Source: Neobacillus sp. FSL H8-0543
Lineage (GTDB): Bacteria; Bacillota; Bacilli; Bacillales; Cytobacillaceae
NCBI RefSeq assembly: GCF_038592905.1
Contig: NZ_CP151943.1
Span: 1,304,501-1,368,500 of the forward strand
DNA: 64,000 nt
Reading direction: 5' to 3'
Part shown: piece after piece, positions 1-8,872 of the stretch
Numbering within the stretch: position 1 is the stretch's first letter
How the letters are laid out: each line of letters begins with the position of its first letter
Translations under genes and position numbers: made by a program
Notes under the pieces: model-generated
The model's input: the letters and a program-made list of their open reading frames with translations, nothing else
Databases searched by the model: none
What the model was told of the DNA's origin: nothing

Positions 1-1049
1 AAAGGAAAGGTAATCGACTCATGTTTGTTATTTTTATCCGTGTTTTTTATTGATTGCATTTTATAAAATCCGCCATCTATATCTTCCACAGAATTGACTA
101 ATAATCCATTTGTATATCCCTGTAATAATTCCTCTGGTCCTCCACATTTAGTAGATATAATACATTTATTTAAGATCATTGCTTCAGCAACTACCAAACC
201 GAATGATTCCACCTTAGAACTACACACAACTACATCACACTTATCCATGTACATATAAGGATTATCGACAAAGTCTAGTATCTTCACACGGTCTTCTAAA
301 TTGTTAGTTTTTATGGCTTTTAACAAGTTGCTTTTCTCTGGACCAGATCCAATTATAGTTAGATTAACATCGAAGTTTTTATCTTTGATTTTTTTAATTG
401 TAGATATAACAGAAATAAAATTCTTCTCTTCCGATAATCTGCCAATACAACAAAATTTAACGCCTTTCTCAAATGGATAATTATTAGTTGATACTGCTTT
501 TGATAACCTTCTTACATTTACATCATCAATTAAGTTATATATGACCGAAATATCAAGCTTTTCAGCTAGATAAATCTTATAATGGTTTTTGATATAATTA
601 GATACACTAATACATTGGTCAAATTTCATAAGGCATCTTAATAATTTATCTTTTGTCAAAAAGTAATATAAATTGTTATCATTGTATAATGGATCATTAT
701 GTTGCCAACAATATCTTTTAGTATTTCTCCCCTTTATGCCCGAAACGAGTTTAGTCGGCATACCTTCTTGATAAGCAACAATAAAATCATATTTTCCCCT
801 TATAAATACATTAGATAACACCTTGGGTGGTAATATTTTAAAAGCACGGTTTATTTGAATATTTCGTCTACTAAAGATATGTTTATACTCTATTCCTTTT
901 GATAACATTTGCTCAAGCTTATTACATTGATATATAGATAGCACTGTAATCTTTGTTTCCTTATTTTTTAATATGCTAATTAAGTCTATTAAGGATTTTT
1001 CTACCCCACCAAATTCACTTGCTTCTAAAACAAATAAAATGCTCTTCAT
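1..1049 (-). CDS. Glycosyltransferase family 4, C-terminus cut by window edge
   Basis: The gene begins with ATG behind a GAGGTGG ribosome site and runs off the left edge. About 349 codons are visible. The N-terminus (MKSILFVLEASEFGGVEKSL) has the GT4 pattern of a Rossmann strand followed by a glycine-rich loop. The C-terminal half has GRLSEEKN and the E-x7-E motif region ESFGLVVAEAM, which binds the nucleotide-sugar donor. It probably adds one sugar to the lipid-linked exopolysaccharide repeat unit at the cytoplasmic membrane face. It follows the GT2 gene by 19 bp and is co-transcribed with it. Donor and acceptor sugars cannot be told from sequence. Confidence 0.9.
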   Translation of the reverse strand, partial: MKSILFVLEASEFGGVEKSLIDLISILKNKETKITVLSIYQCNKLEQMLSKGIEYKHIFSRRNIQINRAFKILPPKVLSNVFIRGKYDFIVAYQEGMPTKLVSGIKGRNTKRYCWQHNDPLYNDNNLYYFLTKDKLLRCLMKFDQCISVSNYIKNHYKIYLAEKLDISVIYNLIDDVNVRRLSKAVSTNNYPFEKGVKFCCIGRLSEEKNFISVISTIKKIKDKNFDVNLTIIGSGPEKSNLLKAIKTNNLEDRVKILDFVDNPYMYMDKCDVVVCSSKVESFGLVVAEAMILNKCIISTKCGGPEELLQGYTNGLLVNSVEDIDGGFYKMQSIKNTDKNNKHESITFP

Positions 1050-1068
1050 ATACCACCTCGGTTATTAA

Positions 1069-2085
1069 CTAAATTAATGCTTTATAGATACCCTTCAGTT
1101 TACAGATGATGGTAATTACGTAAAATTGATTAAGCCTTAATAAGAGAAGTATTATACTGTTGTATCGACTAAACTCATAATTCTTATATTGAACATGGAG
1201 TCCCCATTCATTTTTTGTTTGAAAAAGAAGTCTTCTTTTGTCCTGATTAGGTATCTTCTTGTTTTGCATTATGCTTTCAATTTGATAAATTCCTTCATTC
1301 ATCTTGTTAGTAATTAAATATTCTTTAATATCTACATCGAATTCCTCAGCATATTCCTTCTCTGCTTCCTGCAATCTTCTATATATATAATATCTGTTAC
1401 TGTAATATTTTTGTGAAAGACTAAACCCGTTTCGTATAAAATAAATGTATACAACATCTTCTATCGTATTTATCTTTTTAGATCGTCTCAAGACACTAAG
1501 GTTAAATATTAAATCTTCTCCAAGAGTTAAGTCGGAATCAAATAAAATATTGTTTTCTTTTATCAGCCGACAGCAATAGAGTTTGTTCCAAAGGGCATTT
1601 ATCATTTTTTTCTTTTTTAACATTACATAATTAGAAGCAAAATCTTCTGTGGAAAAAACATTTTCATTCTCTAAAAATCTCTTTATCCTGTTATTGTCTT
1701 TTTTATAACATATATTTTCCTCATATCCTCCAATTACTATCTGAGAATTATGCTTCTCTGCTGCTTCAACTAGTTTACTGGTTGAATGTTTCGGTAATAT
1801 ATCATCGGAATCAATAAATCTAATATATTTTCCACTGGCTGCTTTTAAACCAATATTACGTGCTACTGAAACCCCTTGATTTTCTTTTGCAAAAATTCTT
1901 ACTCGATTGTCAAGAGTCTTATAGTGTTTACAAATATCCAAACTTTTATCTATAGATCCGTCATCAATTAATAATACCTCAATTTCTTTATGTGATTGAT
2001 TTAATACACTATCTATAGTCTGAGCAAGATGTTCTTCTGAGTTATATATTGGTAAGATTAGACTTACTAATACATTAGTACTCAT
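1069..2085 (-). CDS. Glycosyltransferase family 2 (exopolysaccharide)
   Basis: 338 aa. The GT-A fold starts at VSLILPIYNSEEHL, followed by LLIDDGSIDKS and the metal-binding motif FIDSDD near residue 93. The middle region (NALWNKLY, then GEDLIFNLSVLR) is closely shared with the third GT2 gene of this cluster, so the two are paralogues. The start ATG overlaps the stop of the upstream gene in a TAATG and has AGGAG 8 nt upstream. That indicates translational coupling within the eps operon. The probable role is adding one sugar to the repeat unit; the sugar is unknown. Confidence 0.9.
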   Translation of the reverse strand: MSTNVLVSLILPIYNSEEHLAQTIDSVLNQSHKEIEVLLIDDGSIDKSLDICKHYKTLDNRVRIFAKENQGVSVARNIGLKAASGKYIRFIDSDDILPKHSTSKLVEAAEKHNSQIVIGGYEENICYKKDNNRIKRFLENENVFSTEDFASNYVMLKKKKMINALWNKLYCCRLIKENNILFDSDLTLGEDLIFNLSVLRRSKKINTIEDVVYIYFIRNGFSLSQKYYSNRYYIYRRLQEAEKEYAEEFDVDIKEYLITNKMNEGIYQIESIMQNKKIPNQDKRRLLFQTKNEWGLHVQYKNYEFSRYNSIILLLLRLNQFYVITIICKLKGIYKALI

Positions 2086-3089
2086 TACAATAACTCCTTC
2101 TCTTTGTAAAAATAATTCATTATTATTTTATTACTAATTAATATTTTGCAGATTCTATATCCAAAAAGCGAACATAAACTAAGTATTTTGTAAATTCTAG
2201 AAACATTTTTATCATTCATCATAACAGCAAAACTTTTCCTAATATTTTGTGTGAGCATTTGACCGATCTTATTAAACTCATTTTTAGGGTATTTATAATT
2301 ATATTTTAATAATTCTATTAGAAGCCCACAGCAGCCATATGCATAATAAAACTTGGTATAATCCAATAATTCTTTATAATTGTTGTTGTCTATAAAATTA
2401 GTCATTTCTTTTATAGCTTCAAGGTATTCAAGCTTCCTCTCATTAAAACTGTTACGCAGAATACTATTTGCTCTTTGTACATAATAATATTTTGAAGTAT
2501 CACAGTACACAATTCTATTTGATTTTGCGAATAATTTATATGTTGTAAATACATCTTCAAATATCTTTCCTTCAGGATATCTGACACCTTCGAATAATTT
2601 TTTGCTATATAATTTATCAACTGCATAATGGTGGATAATTTTTGCTTCTAATAAAGATCTCAATCCTTCAAGGTTATTTAGAACAACTACCGCATTAGTA
2701 TTTGATTCTTTTATTGAATGACTTTTGTAAACTCTCTGAACCTTACAGACAGAAATATCTGCGGAATTTTTTTTCATATTACTTAATAAGGTTTCATACA
2801 TATCATTTGCTATATAATCATCACCATCAATAAAGCCGATGTAATCTCCAGTTGCTTTATCTAATCCTGCATTTCTTGCGGAACTAAGACCACCATTCGA
2901 TTTATTAATAATGATTATTCTCTCATCACTTATTGCAAACTTTTTTATTACCTCAAGGGTTTTATCTATCGAACCATCGTTAACCACTATTATTTCTAAA
3001 TCTTTGTATGTTTGCGAAATTATTGATTCAAGACATTTCTCAATATACATTTCAACATTATAGGCAGCCACAATAATACTTATTTTCAT
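2085..3089 (-). CDS. Glycosyltransferase family 2 (exopolysaccharide)
   Basis: 334 aa. The GT2 signature begins at residue 3 (ISIIVAAYNVEMYIEKC), with VVNDGSIDKT and the DxD-type FIDGDDYI near residue 92. KIFEDVFTTYKLF in the acceptor half is the usual E-D position of this subfamily. Its start overlaps the previous gene's stop in ATGA, so it is translationally coupled. It is less similar to its two GT2 neighbours than they are to each other, and it resembles EpsJ/EpsH-type transferases of Bacillus biofilm operons. Specificity cannot be assigned. Confidence 0.9.
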   Translation of the reverse strand: MKISIIVAAYNVEMYIEKCLESIISQTYKDLEIIVVNDGSIDKTLEVIKKFAISDERIIIINKSNGGLSSARNAGLDKATGDYIGFIDGDDYIANDMYETLLSNMKKNSADISVCKVQRVYKSHSIKESNTNAVVVLNNLEGLRSLLEAKIIHHYAVDKLYSKKLFEGVRYPEGKIFEDVFTTYKLFAKSNRIVYCDTSKYYYVQRANSILRNSFNERKLEYLEAIKEMTNFIDNNNYKELLDYTKFYYAYGCCGLLIELLKYNYKYPKNEFNKIGQMLTQNIRKSFAVMMNDKNVSRIYKILSLCSLFGYRICKILISNKIIMNYFYKEKELL

Positions 3090-4105
3090 CTTAACGCCCG
3101 CTTTATATTTAGAATTTTCGCAGATAATAATATGAATCTGCTATTTTTTGTATTTAGTATAAATTCTAAAACTTTGGTGGAAAGATCATCATAATGATTA
3201 TTAGTAAGAATTTCTTTTATTTCATGTCTGCAAAGGATTTCATTTATTAATTTTAGTTTTTCTTTATGCGAAAACTTACAATTGCTTTTATAAAAATCCA
3301 TAAAATAAGCCATGATATCTCTGATCAACATCCGATCTATCATTGCTTGGTTTTCTCGTATTACCCCCCAATAGGATAATAGTTCCTTCAACTCCATAAT
3401 AAGGGTAAACCTTAATTCGAATCTATTTGGTCTAAATCGTGAAACAAGCCCTTCTCCTTTTTTTACAGTATAATTTACCAAAGCTCGATTTAAAATCTTA
3501 ACATCTTGGATATCTCTAATAACAGATAGGTTAAATTTTAAATCTTCGCCTATGTTTATATCAGGAGGAAATAATAAATTATACTCTTTTAAGTAACTAG
3601 TTAAGTAAATCTTATTCCAAGGTGCATTGATCATTTCATTCCTTATTAACGGTATTACAAATTTTCTAAATTTCCCCTTGTTTGAAAATTGTAGATTCTG
3701 ATCATTTGGAAGTAAACAATTTGAATACTTATTTTCATATTCAACATTATAGCCAAATATCACCAATTGAATTTCACTATCAAGTTCAGATATTATTTTT
3801 TCTATAGCCATTTCTACGTAATAGTCGTCAGCATCTAGAAAGGTAGTGTACTTTCCTCTTGCATGGTTAATTCCATAATTTCGTGCAAAACTTACACCGG
3901 AATTAGGTAAATCGAAAACCCTAATACGTGAATCTGCATCTGCATACAATCTCATTATTTGTAAGCTATTATCATTAGACCCATCATTCACCAGTAACAA
4001 CTCAAATTCTAAAGAAGTATGACTCAAAATACTATCTATAGCCCGACTAATTGTTTTTTCGGCATTATATACTGGTACAATAATTGATATTAGCGGTGAA
4101 TCCAT
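3086..4105 (-). CDS. Glycosyltransferase family 2 (exopolysaccharide)
   Basis: 339 aa from the ATG. A TTG one codon earlier is possible, but GGAG is better spaced for the ATG. It has LISIIVPVYNAEKTI, LLVNDGSNDNS and the metal site FLDADDYYV, then NAPWNKIY and GEDLKFNLSVIR as in the GT2 gene at 1069-2085. Just upstream lies a decayed copy of the polymerase gene tail, and a broken copy of this gene's first 28 codons survives at 5435-5521. The gene therefore used to follow the polymerase directly. Confidence 0.9.
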   Translation of the reverse strand: MDSPLISIIVPVYNAEKTISRAIDSILSHTSLEFELLLVNDGSNDNSLQIMRLYADADSRIRVFDLPNSGVSFARNYGINHARGKYTTFLDADDYYVEMAIEKIISELDSEIQLVIFGYNVEYENKYSNCLLPNDQNLQFSNKGKFRKFVIPLIRNEMINAPWNKIYLTSYLKEYNLLFPPDINIGEDLKFNLSVIRDIQDVKILNRALVNYTVKKGEGLVSRFRPNRFELRFTLIMELKELLSYWGVIRENQAMIDRMLIRDIMAYFMDFYKSNCKFSHKEKLKLINEILCRHEIKEILTNNHYDDLSTKVLEFILNTKNSRFILLSAKILNIKRALR

Positions 4106-4214
4106 CAACTTTTGCTCCTTTGCTTATTTAGTATACAAAATAAAGTAAAAAGAACTAAAGGTGTGTTCGTGGTAAATCAAAACCGTCCTATAAGAAAGAA
4201 ATTACCCACATAAA
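4022..4214. repeat. Direct repeat copy A (GT2 head plus decayed polymerase tail)
   Basis: This stretch aligns by eye with 5437-5647, at roughly three quarters identity with a few indels. Its left part is the intact 5' end of the GT2 gene. Its right part (about 4109-4214) resembles the 3' end of the Wzy-like gene, but stop codons and indels have broken the frame. The arrangement is the mirror of copy B, where the polymerase tail is intact and the GT2 head is broken. The remaining 55 bp up to the pyruvyl transferase stop shows nothing. Confidence 0.75.
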
Positions 4215-4269
4215 TGAAGGTAATTAAAAATTATTAATAAAAATATATAGCCTATAAACCTCGACAAAG

Positions 4270-5376
4270 TCAACTTATTTCCCTAATTATTTTTGAGCGA
4301 GTAGAATTGCTTACTAAACTTATAAGCGTAGAAAAATTCTCATAATTAATTCCTTCTTTAATATTCCCTACTTGATTTATAACTTTAAGATATTCAATTA
4401 GTTCAATTACTTGATCAACGTTTTCATTATTAGTAAATTTGATATAATCTAAGTGAGTTAGCCAATTCTTGTAACTATACTCAATTTTATGATTAAAGTT
4501 ATTAAACACGATACATGGTGTGCCAGTTATTACACAAAAAATCATGCCATGTAATCTGTCAGTTAATACAACCTCTGCATTTCTAAAAGTATTCCATATA
4601 TTTTGCAACTCTTCGTTTCTTTGACTAATTGATACTCTATGTTTTACTATTGAATCTGTAACAATAATATTTTGATATTTTTTCTCAAGTCCTATTATTA
4701 GATTCTCTTTAAAATTATTATCAATTTTTTGTTCTAAATCATTTCTAAAACAGGTAACAATTCCATTTCTAGAATTTTCTCCTCTGAGATTTAAAGAAAA
4801 AACTATATCCGGTGACAAAAATACTTTTTCTTCCCCGAACTCTTTTTTCATTATTTGGTATGACTTAGTTTCTCTGGCAACAATAAAAAAATTTTTGTTA
4901 CTTTTATATACCTTTTTGGTTCCCATTAATGCAATCTTCCCAAGAAATGTATCGCTAAAGCTTATTGTTTGTGGGAAAGATATTATCCTCACGTTTTTAA
5001 AATAACTAACAATAAACCTTCTAGTTAATTCTTCATAGAGATACATATCCCCCATATTTCCCCCACCATGTATGACTATTAAATCGTTAGTTCTAACATT
5101 TTTCTTAATCATTTTTGCCTTTTTGAATACTTCTTCAAAAGAAATTTCTATATATTGGCAATCTTTAATATTATTTAAAAGAAAATCCTTTTGTGCATAT
5201 GCAATTCCATGGTCCCCTAAATTTCCATGGGTCGGAGTCTGTAAAACAAAAATTCTCCTTTTTTCATTAACTTGCTCAATCTTGTTTCGCTTATTTCCAA
5301 TAATAAAATTTTGCAAAAATGGTCCTAAAAAGCCATATTGTATATAGTGCTTTAGCTGTTTTAAAAATACTTTCAT
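4270..5376 (-). CDS. Polysaccharide pyruvyl transferase family protein
   Basis: 368 aa from the ATG, which has AAAGGAG about 12 nt upstream. The frame stays open to a TTG at 5442, but that extension runs over the broken GT2 remnant and is unlikely to be translated. The N-terminal third has TPTHGNLGDHGIAYAQKDFL and VIHGGGNMGDMY, and the C-terminal part has LTDRLHGMIF. These are the glycine-rich and RLH motifs of the CsaB/EpsI/EpsO family, which transfers pyruvate ketals from phosphoenolpyruvate to sugars. It probably makes the exopolysaccharide acidic. It sits between two copies of a direct repeat, suggesting insertion into the operon. Confidence 0.85.
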   Translation of the reverse strand: MKVFLKQLKHYIQYGFLGPFLQNFIIGNKRNKIEQVNEKRRIFVLQTPTHGNLGDHGIAYAQKDFLLNNIKDCQYIEISFEEVFKKAKMIKKNVRTNDLIVIHGGGNMGDMYLYEELTRRFIVSYFKNVRIISFPQTISFSDTFLGKIALMGTKKVYKSNKNFFIVARETKSYQIMKKEFGEEKVFLSPDIVFSLNLRGENSRNGIVTCFRNDLEQKIDNNFKENLIIGLEKKYQNIIVTDSIVKHRVSISQRNEELQNIWNTFRNAEVVLTDRLHGMIFCVITGTPCIVFNNFNHKIEYSYKNWLTHLDYIKFTNNENVDQVIELIEYLKVINQVGNIKEGINYENFSTLISLVSNSTRSKIIREIS

Positions 5377-5434
5377 CCTATTTAGTAACTCCTTTATTAA
5401 AAATATTAAGAAAATAAAAGATGCTAACGAAATA

Positions 5435-5521
5435 TTACTCAAAAATACTCTTTATTGCTCGACCAATTGTTTTTTCCGCATTATAAACTGGTATAATTAT
5501 TGATATTATCGGTAAATCCAT
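5435..5521 (-). pseudogene. Broken 5' fragment of a GT2 glycosyltransferase
   Basis: Reading from the ATG that overlaps the polymerase stop gives 28 residues, starting MDLPIISIIIPVYNAEKT, then TAA. This matches the start of the intact GT2 at 3086-4105 (MDSPLISIIVPVYNAEKT) with few changes. No GT2 sequence continues beyond the stop, because the pyruvyl transferase gene follows. It is a truncated remnant, not a functional peptide gene, although its ribosome site is still intact. Confidence 0.8.
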
Positions 5522-5647
5522 CAACTTTTTTCCCCTTTGCTTTTTAAGCATAGAAAATAAAATAATATATAATAGAACCATAGAACAGTTCTTCGTAAAT
5601 CATTTATACCAAAGCCATAGATTAATAAAGAAATTACCGCACATAAA
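5437..5647. repeat. Direct repeat copy B (polymerase tail plus broken GT2 head)
   Basis: Counterpart of 4022-4214. It contains the intact last part of the Wzy-like gene and the first 28 codons of a GT2 gene that then hits a stop. The TGATG junction between the polymerase stop and the GT2 start is conserved in both copies. The two copies bracket the pyruvyl transferase gene. Confidence 0.75.
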
Positions 5648-6720
5648 ATAAATGTATTTAAATATGTGGTTTTTGATATTTTTAAAACTAATAGGATATA
5701 TGCAATACCACCAGCTATCCCGCCTTGAGTTAATATTTGTAGAAAGGTATTATGAGCTTCATAGCCTCCAAATACATGAGCACCACTATAAGAACCAGGA
5801 CCTAATCCAAAAATCGGTGAATGCTGCCAAGCTTCTATAGCACTTCTCCATATTATGATCCTATTTTCACCATTTGTATCACCTTCAAAGAAATCATTAA
5901 TAAAGACCAATATTTTATCGTAGTTTAAAAATAAAATAATAATTATAAGACAAACTAAAGCTATCATAATACTAAAAGAATTATTTTGTTTTTTTATTAA
6001 ATCTCCAACTTTCAAAATACAAAACACTAAAGTTGTGATAACCCACGCTGAAACTAATGTGGATGATGTGGTAGACAACCCTATACTAATACTTAAAACG
6101 ATCCCTAAGAGAGCAAATAACTTATAACTAAAACTTTTTTCTTTTGATAATATATATAGTCCAATAAAAGGTAGGGGAGCAACAAAATATGCAAATTGGT
6201 GATAATCGTTAGCGAATGGTGAAAAAATATCGGATCCTCCATAGGTTAAATAAAAGCCAAATAAAACTCTCGTTCCTTGTAAGTATATGAAGTACAAAAT
6301 TCCGACAACAAATAATCCACAGAAATAAATAAACCTCAATAAACTATATAGGTTAGCAAAGCTGCTCCTCTTAAAGAAGGATTCAAAAGTAAAACATAAA
6401 AATAATATTACAATATATGCCCTATAATCAAAGGATACAGATTGTGGCGAAATTTCTAAAAATATATTTACAGCATATCCAAATGTAATAATACCAATAT
6501 AAATGATCCAAAATAAGGAAAATACGTGTTTTTTCGAAGATACTAGAATAGCTTGTTGGCCCATTATTTGTACAATGCATAAATATAATAAGATTACTTC
6601 TCCAACTCCAAACATACCAAACCTTAGCGATGTAAAACCAAAGAACAATATCATTACCAAAACTAATATGTTTTGAATACTAAAGGTTATATATTTCTCT
6701 TGTTTTGAAATATTATCCAT
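5521..6720 (-). CDS. O-antigen ligase/polymerase (Wzy-like) membrane protein
   Basis: 399 aa with about ten hydrophobic segments. The C-terminal third has FGLGPGSYSGAHVFGGYEAHNTFLQILTQ, the Wzy_C/WaaL-type periplasmic loop with its His-Asn pair. The predicted job is joining lipid-linked repeat units on the outer face of the membrane into exopolysaccharide, as EpsG/EpsK-region proteins do in B. subtilis. Ligase and polymerase cannot be separated by sequence, but a polymerase is expected in a Gram-positive eps operon. The start ATG has AAGGTG upstream. Confidence 0.85.
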   Translation of the reverse strand: MDNISKQEKYITFSIQNILVLVMILFFGFTSLRFGMFGVGEVILLYLCIVQIMGQQAILVSSKKHVFSLFWIIYIGIITFGYAVNIFLEISPQSVSFDYRAYIVILFLCFTFESFFKRSSFANLYSLLRFIYFCGLFVVGILYFIYLQGTRVLFGFYLTYGGSDIFSPFANDYHQFAYFVAPLPFIGLYILSKEKSFSYKLFALLGIVLSISIGLSTTSSTLVSAWVITTLVFCILKVGDLIKKQNNSFSIMIALVCLIIIILFLNYDKILVFINDFFEGDTNGENRIIIWRSAIEAWQHSPIFGLGPGSYSGAHVFGGYEAHNTFLQILTQGGIAGGIAYILLVLKISKTTYLNTFILCAVISLLIYGFGINDLRRTVLWFYYILFYFLCLKSKGEKS

Positions 6721-6765
6721 ACCAACACCTTTTAAATTTTCAAATTTTTATGTTCTAAAATTAAT

Positions 6766-7872
6766 TTACACATAAACTTCTACTAGACTTTCGATTACTT
6801 TATCCAGTTCATAATTCTTAACTGATTCGTAAGAATTAATTCCCATTGTTTTAATTAATCTCCTATCCTTGAAAAGCCCTTCTATCTTTACTGCTGTATC
6901 TACTGAGTCATTAACATTTACTAAGAATCCAGTGAGTCCATCATCAATTAGATCTCTTATACCTCGTATATTCGTTCCAATAACTGGCTTCCCACAGGCC
7001 ATTAGCTCCATAATATTTCTAGGCAGCCCTTCCCTGTATGACATTAGAATCCCAATATCACTAGCCGTAATAAGTTCATTTATATCATTTCTTGAACCTA
7101 ACATCGTTATATTTTTATCTAAATTCCTACTTGCTATATCCTGCTTAAGCTCCTCAATAAGCGGTCCATCACCGGCACAAATCACTTTGACATTTATTCC
7201 TCTTTGCTTAAGTTCATCGACAGCATCTATCATCTGCTTATGATTCTTATTTTTATTAACTTCGGCAATCATAATAATCACAAAGTCATCTTTCTTTAAA
7301 TTCAATTTCCTTCTCGTCTCGTCCTTATCAAATAAATTAATATTATAAGAAGATAAATCTACTCCAACACCATTAATCTTATGTGTTTCCTTCACCTTAA
7401 ACTTCTGAGCCCTCTCGTAATCTTCTATATTCATCGTTATGATTGTATCAGTATAATGAGCCATAATTCTTTCAATTGGATAATAAATACCCCAATTTAC
7501 AATAGGCGCACCCTTATAAAAGTGAAATCCATGCACAGTATAAATTGTTTTTAGTTCTGGAAACTTGAGCTTTAGTAGTCTTCCATATAATGCAGCTATA
7601 GGTGTATGAACATGAACTATATCGTATTGAAACTCTGCCTGAATCCTTATTAGTCCCTTAAAAGCTTTAAAATTTATCGGGTTAATTGGGTTCCTAGTAA
7701 AAGGAATATGAAAAAACCTAACACCAAGGTCTGTTAGGTTTTTATCAATTTCTTCATCTATTGAACATGCACAGTCGACTAAGTTACCTTCACTTTTAAG
7801 TTTTTCAATATGTGGAATTAAAAATGCATTTATCGTTCTACTTAAAGTTGTTATATAAAGAATTTTTTTCAC
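6766..7872 (-). CDS. Glycosyltransferase family 4 (EpsD/CapJ-type)
   Basis: 368 aa, full length for GT4. It begins MKKILYITTLSRTINAFLIP. Mid-protein it has FHFYKGAPIVNWGIYYPIER, typical of capsule and EPS GT4 enzymes acting early in repeat-unit assembly. The donor-binding half has MIAEVNKNKNHKQMI and the E-x7-E region REGLPRNIMELMACGKPVIG. It follows the GtaB gene by about 100 bp in the eps operon. It probably adds the second sugar to the undecaprenyl-linked intermediate. Confidence 0.9.
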   Translation of the reverse strand: MKKILYITTLSRTINAFLIPHIEKLKSEGNLVDCACSIDEEIDKNLTDLGVRFFHIPFTRNPINPINFKAFKGLIRIQAEFQYDIVHVHTPIAALYGRLLKLKFPELKTIYTVHGFHFYKGAPIVNWGIYYPIERIMAHYTDTIITMNIEDYERAQKFKVKETHKINGVGVDLSSYNINLFDKDETRRKLNLKKDDFVIIMIAEVNKNKNHKQMIDAVDELKQRGINVKVICAGDGPLIEELKQDIASRNLDKNITMLGSRNDINELITASDIGILMSYREGLPRNIMELMACGKPVIGTNIRGIRDLIDDGLTGFLVNVNDSVDTAVKIEGLFKDRRLIKTMGINSYESVKNYELDKVIESLVEVYV

Positions 7873-7974
7873 TTATCTCACCAGCTTTGTATTAACAGAT
7901 TTTTTAATCTCTCTAAATATTGAAAGCTTGAATTTCTCTTTAGTCCCTATGACAATCCGTCCCTTTAGGCCAAA

Positions 7975-8859
7975 TTAGTTAACATTTACTTTGTTTTTTT
8001 CAACGACATCCGATAAATAATTAAATAGTTCATTTTTCAATTCATCTCGCTGCAATGCAAATTCGATCATGGTTTTAATGAATCCCATTTTTTCGCCCAC
8101 ATCATAACGCACTCCTTCAAAATCATACGCATAAACAGCTTCATATTGATTTAAGCTGGCAATAGCATCCGTAAGCTGAATTTCTCCTCCAGCTCCTGGC
8201 TGTTGGTTATTGAGTATTTCAAAAATTCTTGGGCTAAGAATATAACGCCCCATTATTGCAATATTTGATGGAGCGTCACCCAGTTTCGGTTTTTCAACTA
8301 AATTGTTAACCGAATAAAAACGATCCCCAATTTTATTTCCATCAACAATTCCATATCTATAAACTTCTTCGTACGGTACTGTTTGAACTCCTAAAATAGA
8401 GGCATTATTACGATCATATTGTTCAATCATCTGTTTTAAACATGGTTTTTCAGCTTGAACAATATCATCACCTAACAATACCGCAAATGGTTCGTTTCCA
8501 ATAAACTTACGTGCGCACCATATCGCATGCCCAAGACCCTTTGGTTCTTTTTGACGGATATAATGAATATCCACCAATTTCGAGGTTTTTTGAACCTCTT
8601 CCAGCAGTTCGAACTTCCCTTTATCAAATAGGTTTTGCTCTAATTCAAATGAATGATCGAAATGATCTTCAATTGCTCTTTTTCCTTTACCTGTGACAAT
8701 AATAATATCTTCAATACCTGATTCAATTGCTTCTTCGACAATATACTGGATTGTTGGCTTATCCACTATTGGCAGCATTTCTTTTGGCATTGCTTTTGTT
8801 GCCGGTAAGAACCTTGTACCAAGTCCTGCAGCTGGAATGATTGCCTTTTTTACTTTCAT
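7975..8859 (-). CDS. gtaB: UTP-glucose-1-phosphate uridylyltransferase
   Basis: 294 aa, the family's usual length. The N-terminal nucleotidyltransferase signature is [26 protein letters not shown], and [21 protein letters not shown] and VEKP follow as in GtaB/GalU. It makes UDP-glucose, the precursor for glucosylated and galactosylated polymers. B. subtilis keeps gtaB outside the eps operon; here a copy lies inside, 13 bp after the epsC-like gene, and supplies sugar nucleotide to the same pathway. Another housekeeping copy elsewhere is possible. Confidence 0.95.
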   Translation of the reverse strand: MKVKKAIIPAAGLGTRFLPATKAMPKEMLPIVDKPTIQYIVEEAIESGIEDIIIVTGKGKRAIEDHFDHSFELEQNLFDKGKFELLEEVQKTSKLVDIHYIRQKEPKGLGHAIWCARKFIGNEPFAVLLGDDIVQAEKPCLKQMIEQYDRNNASILGVQTVPYEEVYRYGIVDGNKIGDRFYSVNNLVEKPKLGDAPSNIAIMGRYILSPRIFEILNNQQPGAGGEIQLTDAIASLNQYEAVYAYDFEGVRYDVGEKMGFIKTMIEFALQRDELKNELFNYLSDVVEKNKVNVN

Positions 8860-8872
8860 TAAGGTACTCCCC

